From Crotalaria pallida (lineage: Eukaryota; Streptophyta; Magnoliopsida; Fabales; Fabaceae): a stretch of 64,000 nucleotides of DNA. Position 1 is the stretch's first letter; every line of letters begins with the position of its first letter. The stretch lies in NCBI GenBank assembly GCA_037953625.1, contig CM075656.1:89609001-89673000 (forward strand), given 5' to 3'. This document shows, in pieces, positions 57,957-64,000 of the stretch. The translations under genes were made by a program, and so were the position numbers. A model generated the notes under the pieces. That model saw only the letters and a list, made by a program, of their open reading frames with translations, was not told the DNA's origin and searched no databases.

Positions 57957-59923
57957 TGGAATGCCTAAGCTATAGGAAGAACATGTAATGGTTTATAATG
58001 AAGCTTTGAGATTTATGAAAGCAATGTATTATCTTCTCTAGATGAATGTATAAAATTATACAAGGTTGGCCAAAAGGGAAAAAAGATTGAGACCATGTTG
58101 AGGATTGAACCATTCTAAAATATCAAATTCAGGAAGGAAAAGAAAAGATTTGAATGGAATTTTAAAAATATAATATTGTAGAAGCTATAAAATTCTAATT
58201 TCAGATGATGTGTTTTAGAGCATGACGTGCAAGTGTATATGAATGTGCCAACGCAAGCTATAACAAAATGAGTTGGCGTGCCTAGTTAGTTAGATGATTG
58301 AATAACAAGGAATAGGTTCCTTAGAAGCAAAGCTCTATTTTTTTATTTTTATTTTTATTTTTTTATACTTTTGATTTGTAATAGCAAATGTCAAAGAAAA
58401 AAAACATTGCGGGTCAAGATAGCTAAGATTACGAATGCTACCTACATTCATGGCTAATGACTTGTTGCACAAGCATATGAGAGGGTCCAAGGTTTGCACC
58501 GAGGGGATTGGATAAGAAGGCTAAAATCATAGATAGAATATGCAATTAAATCATTCCTTTTCGAAGTGAGACTTCTTTGCCCATTTATTTAAACACTTGT
58601 AATTTTCAATAATTTATCCCTAAAGTATTTGACTTGTCCATCATTGACAATAGAATATGTTGGCTAGCCTCCTCATTTCAAGAAAGACTTTTTCACACAA
58701 GGAATTTACACATGGATCCCCAACTAGTGTACATGTCTTCATTTTCTCCAAGTATCATATGACACTAATTCTTCATCTTTATTACCTTGTTGCCATCATT
58801 GCAACAAAACATGCTGGCACGGCCTCTCATACACAGATTCAACAAAATCTCTGATACTCGTTCCTATAGAGCCATCAGCTATCAAATCATATCACTAGTT
58901 AGAATAGTAAGAGCAAACAAGTGATGTGTGAGAAAATCTCCTAACTTGATGAGTCCAAGGAGATTAATTTGCATGTAACATGCTAGCAAATAACTACATA
59001 CAAATCTTGATTTAAAACTTTAAGCATAAAGTACTCTTTTTTATTGATATGACATCTGATTTATCCATTCCTCCTGAAATGAGACAATTTCACCCACATT
59101 TAAAGAATTGTGTAGGCTAGGCCTAACTCAATCCCAAAAGCTAGCTCATAGGGTAAGGAGTGCCTTAGTCTTTATAAGACTTGGTCATATCGTATTCTCA
59201 TCTGATGTGGAACTTACTTTAACATATTTACTACTCACACTCGGATTTCTCAATAAAAGTTATAAAACATAATTATAATCTTATAACAAAAATTCTTCAA
59301 TGAAAAAAAAAACAAACAAAACGTAGTTGTTAGATTGTTATTGCATCGACTAAAACTCAAGATATTTAGTTTAGCTAAAATGTGAGTTTAACCAACAATT
59401 AATAATACATGTCGTAATATTAAAATATCAACTTATTTTATCAGTCCAATCCAACAAACTTGTCATCTTCCCATGATATATCGCTGCAATTTGAAACTTT
59501 AATTTTGTCGAATACAATAATTGACTTATCCTGTGAACTGCACTCTATTGCCCTTGAGGCCTTGCCGGCCTACTCATTATGGGCCTAGTTCCCTATTTGG
59601 CAGGCCTCCTGTCCACAAAACAACAAATAAAACAAGAAAGTACATGCTGAGTGGATCATTGAAATGACACACTTCAGCAATCCATTCACTTAAAAGGTTT
59701 GACCTTATTTTCAGTTTGGAAAGTAAGGCAAAGATGAGGTAAATATCAGAATTGTACGTACTTAATTCTATTACTGGAGATAAAATGTGTAAAATAGAGT
59801 GCTAGTTTATCTTTTTTATTTTTTAAGGGAGAGAAATGCAATTTTGGTATAGAGCATGATGGTAATAACCTACTCAAACAAACTAAGAATATATTGGGAT
59901 GATTGTCATTTTCGGCATCGGCT
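57957..59923. other. Intergenic, downstream of the DUF599 gene
   Basis: 3' UTR to about 58070. No further gene; the 65-codon ORF at 58657 has no recognisable feature. Confidence 0.5.
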
Positions 59924-60109
59924 GCACTGCATGTTAAGAAATAACATGCACCAGTGCAGCCTTTGACCAGTAATATTTTATTAACTTTTATTTAATTGCT
60001 TTTATGTCTCTGCTTTATTTTTTAATTGTTAAATGGTGTATGAGTGGGAAATGTCCATTTTAACCTTGATTTGTAATGAATTGTTTTTTTCTCCCTGCTC
60101 CTCCTCTTA

Positions 60110-60366
60110 GATCTGGTTCATATTCCCCCTTCGATCTTCCCGCTTTGGTTCATCTTCCACCTCCTCATCATGAGAAGCCACCGTCGACGGAGCACGAGCC
60201 ACCTTATGAGAAACCACCACCAGTTCTTCCACCTCCCATTTGCAAGAATCATGAAAATGCCTTACATCAACATATGGTTGTGGAAGAAGTGGAGCAACTA
60301 GACAAGGATAAGGATGAGGTTGAGGTTGAATTATGGTCGAAGATGCAGGAGGACACAGTTAGATGA
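60110..60366 (+). pseudogene. Proline-rich cell-wall protein exon, remnant
   Basis: A pyrimidine tract with AG (ctccctgctcctcctcttag) precedes an open exon SGSYSPFDLPALVHLPPPHH, then EKPPSTEHEPPYEKPPPVLP and an acidic C-terminus to TGA. The PPHEKPP/PPYEKPP phrases are those of legume early nodulin (ENOD2) and repetitive proline-rich proteins. No first exon with signal peptide is found upstream, and the repeat is very short, so it is probably a captured or decayed fragment. Confidence 0.4.
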
Positions 60367-60367
60367 A

Positions 60368-60938
60368 GTACTCGAGTAAGGTTATTGGATTTATATGCTG
60401 GTTTTTAACCTTACTCCTTAATAGGTCCAAGATCTTCAATAAAAATATAATTGGTTGATCGATGCACCAGAATTGTGACGTAGGATGTAGCAGTGTATTA
60501 ATCAATCGATTTAATTAAATAAGTACTGGTAATTAAGATTCATTTGATTTGTTTTCTTCAAATGAGTTGAACCACTGAAATTTCAAAAGAAAACAAAATC
60601 TGGGCATTCAACACAAGGGCTCAGAGTTCTAAAACGAGGAATCTCCATTCTAATTTTTATTTCCTTTTAATTAAATGTTGATATGATACTTCAATATATG
60701 TAGCAAAATGAATGGCAGAGAGTTTAGCTTCTTGCTGTTGCCCTTTTGTGAAAGAAATTAAAGAAAGAGGAAATAAAGTACTCGAGTAAGGTTAGAAGTA
60801 CTCGAGTAATAGAAGTACTCAAGTAACAGATGAAGAGGAAGGTTAGAAGTACTCAAGTAATAGAAGTACTCGAGTAATAGCCCGTTGCAAATATACCCTC
60901 GTAGCAAGATAGTACTCGAGTACTCGAAAAACTCGAGT
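60368..60938. repeat. Cluster of palindromic agtactcgagta motifs
   Basis: Copies near 60368, 60777, 60797, 60814 (caag variant), 60848 (caag variant), 60865 and 60911, the last followed by two more in opposite sense. Linkers are 'ggttag' or 'atag'. The core tactcgagta is itself palindromic. Confidence 0.75.
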
Positions 60939-61128
60939 ACTCACCTTAGGGCCCTTTCTGCAACCTCTCCAAAACGACGTCGTTCCTTTAAGGTCTGATC
61001 CGCAAAAAAAAATTTCAACAGGTGATCCCATGTTTGACTGCAATCGATCCGTTCATGCCAAGTGTGCATCAATCAACGGCCCACATGCACCACTGCACCA
61101 CTGCATGTTATCACTTAACATGCTTTAA

Positions 61129-62540
61129 AGAATTTGCCCCATTTTCTGATTTTTGTCTTTCAAATGATATTTATAAAATTAAATATGTAAACAAAAAAGA
61201 ACGTGGTATTGTTATCGAAAAGAATTTAACATGAACCAACAAAAAGTTTCACTAATATCTTTTCATCTAATCATCCAAAGTTTATATAAGGCACCAACCA
61301 TGCATGTTTGTATTTTGTTTATCCACACTTAATAATCTTATATGTATTGTCAACAAAAAATTGTTCAGTCAATAAGAATTTCAATTCATATCCCACAATG
61401 ACCGATTTTAGTTTGAATCATGTTATCAAGATTTGTAATTTTTGATAAATAATTCATATATAAATATCTTTGCAAGCCTGTTCATAAAATCATGCATGAT
61501 CAACCCATCTTAATTTTAGTAAGTCTTGGGATTTAACTTACCTAAATTTTAACAAGTCAAAAGAATCTTAAATATTGTATATTAATAATGATTACGGATA
61601 ACAATAATGATAACTAAATTTAAAATTGCATACGAATATTCTTTTTTTTTTAATGAGATTAGGCATGCAACAGGATAATATTGATAATTCATAATCAGAT
61701 CGACATGTAACTTAGCTTGCATAAGATTTATATAAATTTGAAAACCATGCACCATATCCACATGTACGTTATATTATCTGAGTTGGAGAAAAAGTATAAG
61801 ATATGGTATTTCTATGATACACACTTATGTTTCATAAAAAATATCAACGTATGTACTTCATTTGTAAGCTAATAATTTCCGTGGTCCAAATATAGCTTCA
61901 AAAGAAGCGATCCAGCCTATGATAATAGCCCAAATTCAGACATGCATATGATGTAGACTACTCAAGATCTATAAACATAAATTAATAATTCTAATTCTTA
62001 TGACTGCAAAAGCTCAACCAGTCCATTGAAAACGACATATTCTGTTTCTCAGAAAATATAACAACATATGAATACAAGTGCTATACAGCAAGCGGGGACC
62101 AGCACCACAAACCAATCGGTTGAGATTTGAAAAGAGGGTGGAAGGGTTAGATATATCTAGCTAGCTAGCTAACATCATAGGATAGATAAATGATTGATAG
62201 TCAAGGAATGATAATGTGTAGATAAATTGGTTTGCCATAATTCTTAGTATATTTTTTCTCTTAGATATGCAAAATTAGGGCAAGGTGGACTTAACAACAT
62301 AAACTTCCATTAATTAAACTTTGAAATTTGAGACAGCATCAACATTGTATTAATTCGGTTAAGTAAGTGAAACCTTTATTAATTGGTTACTTTTCAATCA
62401 GTTATCATGTTAGTTCATTTTGGTAGAGTTTGAGTATGTAAAATTATGTAAACCACACACTTGTATATATGTGTGATAAAATCACTATCAATGAAATTTA
62501 GTATTAGTTTTAATCTTTCTCGTCAAACTTTATCACATAT
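61129..62540. other. Intergenic AT-rich DNA
   Basis: No gene or strong repeat seen. Confidence 0.5.
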
Positions 62541-62765
62541 TTTTTTTTTTCTGTACTCTTTGGTCAGTATCATAGGTGTTTCCAAGAGCAAGCACCCTTA
62601 ATACCAGGGAACCTTTGAGACTAATCCTGCACGAGGTCGCGTTCCTATGCCTCTCCCAGCGGAATGTTTTAACCGGGAATCGAACCTGAGACTTCTTAGT
62701 TTAAGACTCATTCCCAAGTTCTCAAGTTGGCAGGATCGCACCACTTGAGTCAACCCCCGTCGGTT
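62541..62765 (-). mobile_element. tRNA-derived SINE, third family, copy 2
   Basis: Target duplications aaactttatcacatat at 62525-62540 and 62766-62781, exact. On the minus strand: start GACGGGGGTTGACTCAAGTG, the B box AGGTTCGATTCCC, a body with CTCGTGCAGGATTAGTCTC and an A tail. Clearly the same family as 53619-53835, with an intact insertion signature. Confidence 0.9.
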
Positions 62766-62781
62766 AAACTTTATCACATAT

Positions 62782-64000
62782 GTTCTGTAAATTAACTTTG
62801 ATAACTTTTTTTTTTATACAGTATTTACTTCTTATTTTATCCTCGATTGCTTTCATTTTATTTCATTATTTATGAGTCTTTTCTAAAACAATGGACAGAT
62901 AATCTTATCCTGTTCGATTGAAGATCGAATATATCAATCCTATCATCAGGTTCTTTAAAAATAATTGGGCAGGGGTTGCACGTGCAGTAATATTTTTGTT
63001 TACCTTACTTTCTGTTTTTTTTTTTTTTTTTGTTTTTTTTTCATTAGAGTCACTTATCTAGATTATTCCTATCAAAACTCATAAATCACGGGGAAAAAAA
63101 AAAGGCCAAATCGAGATTCATTATCTTATCTTTCGTGAAAATGAAAAACAAATGCCGAGTTTTGTTGATTACAGGCCCCTACTTGGCTAGGTACCAATTT
63201 TTGTTATTCTTCAATTTATTGATTGAAGAAATAGGGAAAATGAAATATTTCCAATTGCATTCCTATGGAAGTTTCTATTTTAACGCAGTAACTAATTGTG
63301 TCCCCTGACAAATAACAGCCCCATCCTAGAGCCCCTAGCTGGTGGGCTTTGCATCGTAGTGTACGTTACTCTACTCTTCCTTATTTTTATAAGGGTTTGT
63401 TTAATTTCGACACATAGAATTGAAGATAAAAAAGTTAAAAAATATTTTATAAATGTATAGAAAAGTTAAGTCAATTACCTTCTATAATATCAAAGGTTTA
63501 GTTTTTTAATACAAATATTTTTTTTTTGTTTTTTCATCTTCAATGCTATATTAAGAAAATACCCCGTATTGAATATCATTAATTGGAAGTATTCACATAT
63601 GAATCAAGCAAAAAAAAATATATATTTATTAAGAATGTTGATTGATTGTATTTAATTTTTTTAAATTTATAAAAATTAAAAATATGTTAGAAAAATAACA
63701 TTAAGAATAAAACAAAAATTAAGATATTTTAAAAAAATAACATTAAAAATGAAATAAAATTTTAAAAAATTAATTATTTTTCTTACATTTTCAATTAATT
63801 ATTTAGCTTATCGTGCCCTCCTCATACAAAATCTTTAATAATTTTGGCGAAGAAAAATAGATAAATGAAATGAAAGAGCACAAAGGTGGAGCAGCTAATT
63901 GAGTAAGAGGATGCAGTGTCACGTAGCACAGAAAAGCAACCCTTTTTGGGGCCTCTGGATTCCAGGCGTCACGTTCCCATACAGAAGCCTCTGCTTGGTA
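62782..64000. other. Intergenic to the window end
   Basis: AT-rich; poly(T) runs at 63018-63042. The last 150 bp are GC-richer (ggggcctctggattccaggc) and could belong to a gene beyond the edge, but no frame is convincing. Confidence 0.4.

Larger units (their letters stand above)
59924..61128. other. Possible inverted-repeat element carrying a gene fragment
   Basis: Both ends have a stem-loop with stem gcatgtta: gcatgttaagaaataacatgc at the left (about 59929-59949) and gcatgttatcacttaacatgc at the right (about 61103-61123). Beside each are 'gtgcag' phrases. Between them lie the proline-rich exon remnant and the tactcgagta cluster. It could be a Pack-type transposon; no target duplication was found, so this is tentative. 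Confidence 0.3.

Noticed and set aside
57787..57975. 62-codon ORF overlapping the DUF599 gene
   Set aside because: Alternate frame of a conserved membrane protein.
60843..61043. 66-codon minus-strand ORF
   Set aside because: Runs through the tactcgagta cluster; repeat-derived.

Overview
This is nuclear DNA from a flowering plant, most likely a legume. It has AT-rich intergenic sequence, spliced genes, LTR retrotransposons, SINEs and many MITEs. The legume call rests on a full isoflavone synthase gene (CYP93C type, 521 aa) lying beside two isoflavone O-methyltransferase-like genes. The species cannot be told from the sequence alone.

Layout. 1-3660: a complete four-exon OPA3-like gene on the minus strand, with two MITEs in its long second intron. 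3661-6508: intergenic DNA made of fold-back elements. 6509-19225: a 12.7 kb Ty3/gypsy element of Tat type on the minus strand, with matching LTRs, a tRNA-Asp primer site, gag-protease, RT with two RNase H regions and integrase. On the opposite strand between integrase and the 3' LTR lies a spliced plant-mobile-domain gene. 19337-19420: tRNA-Leu(CAA). 21283-25635: two tandem O-methyltransferase genes, 95% identical, inside a segmental duplication. 26770-31655: a young Ty1/copia element on the minus strand, inserted in the downstream arm of that duplication. 34114-36478: the isoflavone synthase gene on the minus strand. 37.6-44.6 kb: SINEs, Stowaway-like MITEs and an inverted pair of 650 bp poly(A) retroposons. 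44676-50643: a copia element with nearly identical LTRs but a ruined interior. 50.6-56.9 kb: MITEs, a SINE, fold-back elements and a possible two-exon gene remnant. 56993-57956: a DUF599 membrane protein gene that needs a GC-AG intron. 58-64 kb: intergenic, with a proline-rich exon remnant, a cluster of tactcgagta motifs and another SINE.

How the genes fit together. Isoflavone synthase makes the 2-hydroxyisoflavanone from which isoflavones arise. The neighbouring methyltransferases belong to the family that O-methylates isoflavonoids. The roughly 15 kb stretch 21.3-36.5 kb could therefore be a small isoflavonoid cluster, interrupted by one recent copia insertion. That functional link is inference. 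The OPA3-like and DUF599 genes look like unrelated housekeeping genes. No viral, CRISPR or bacterial system is present.
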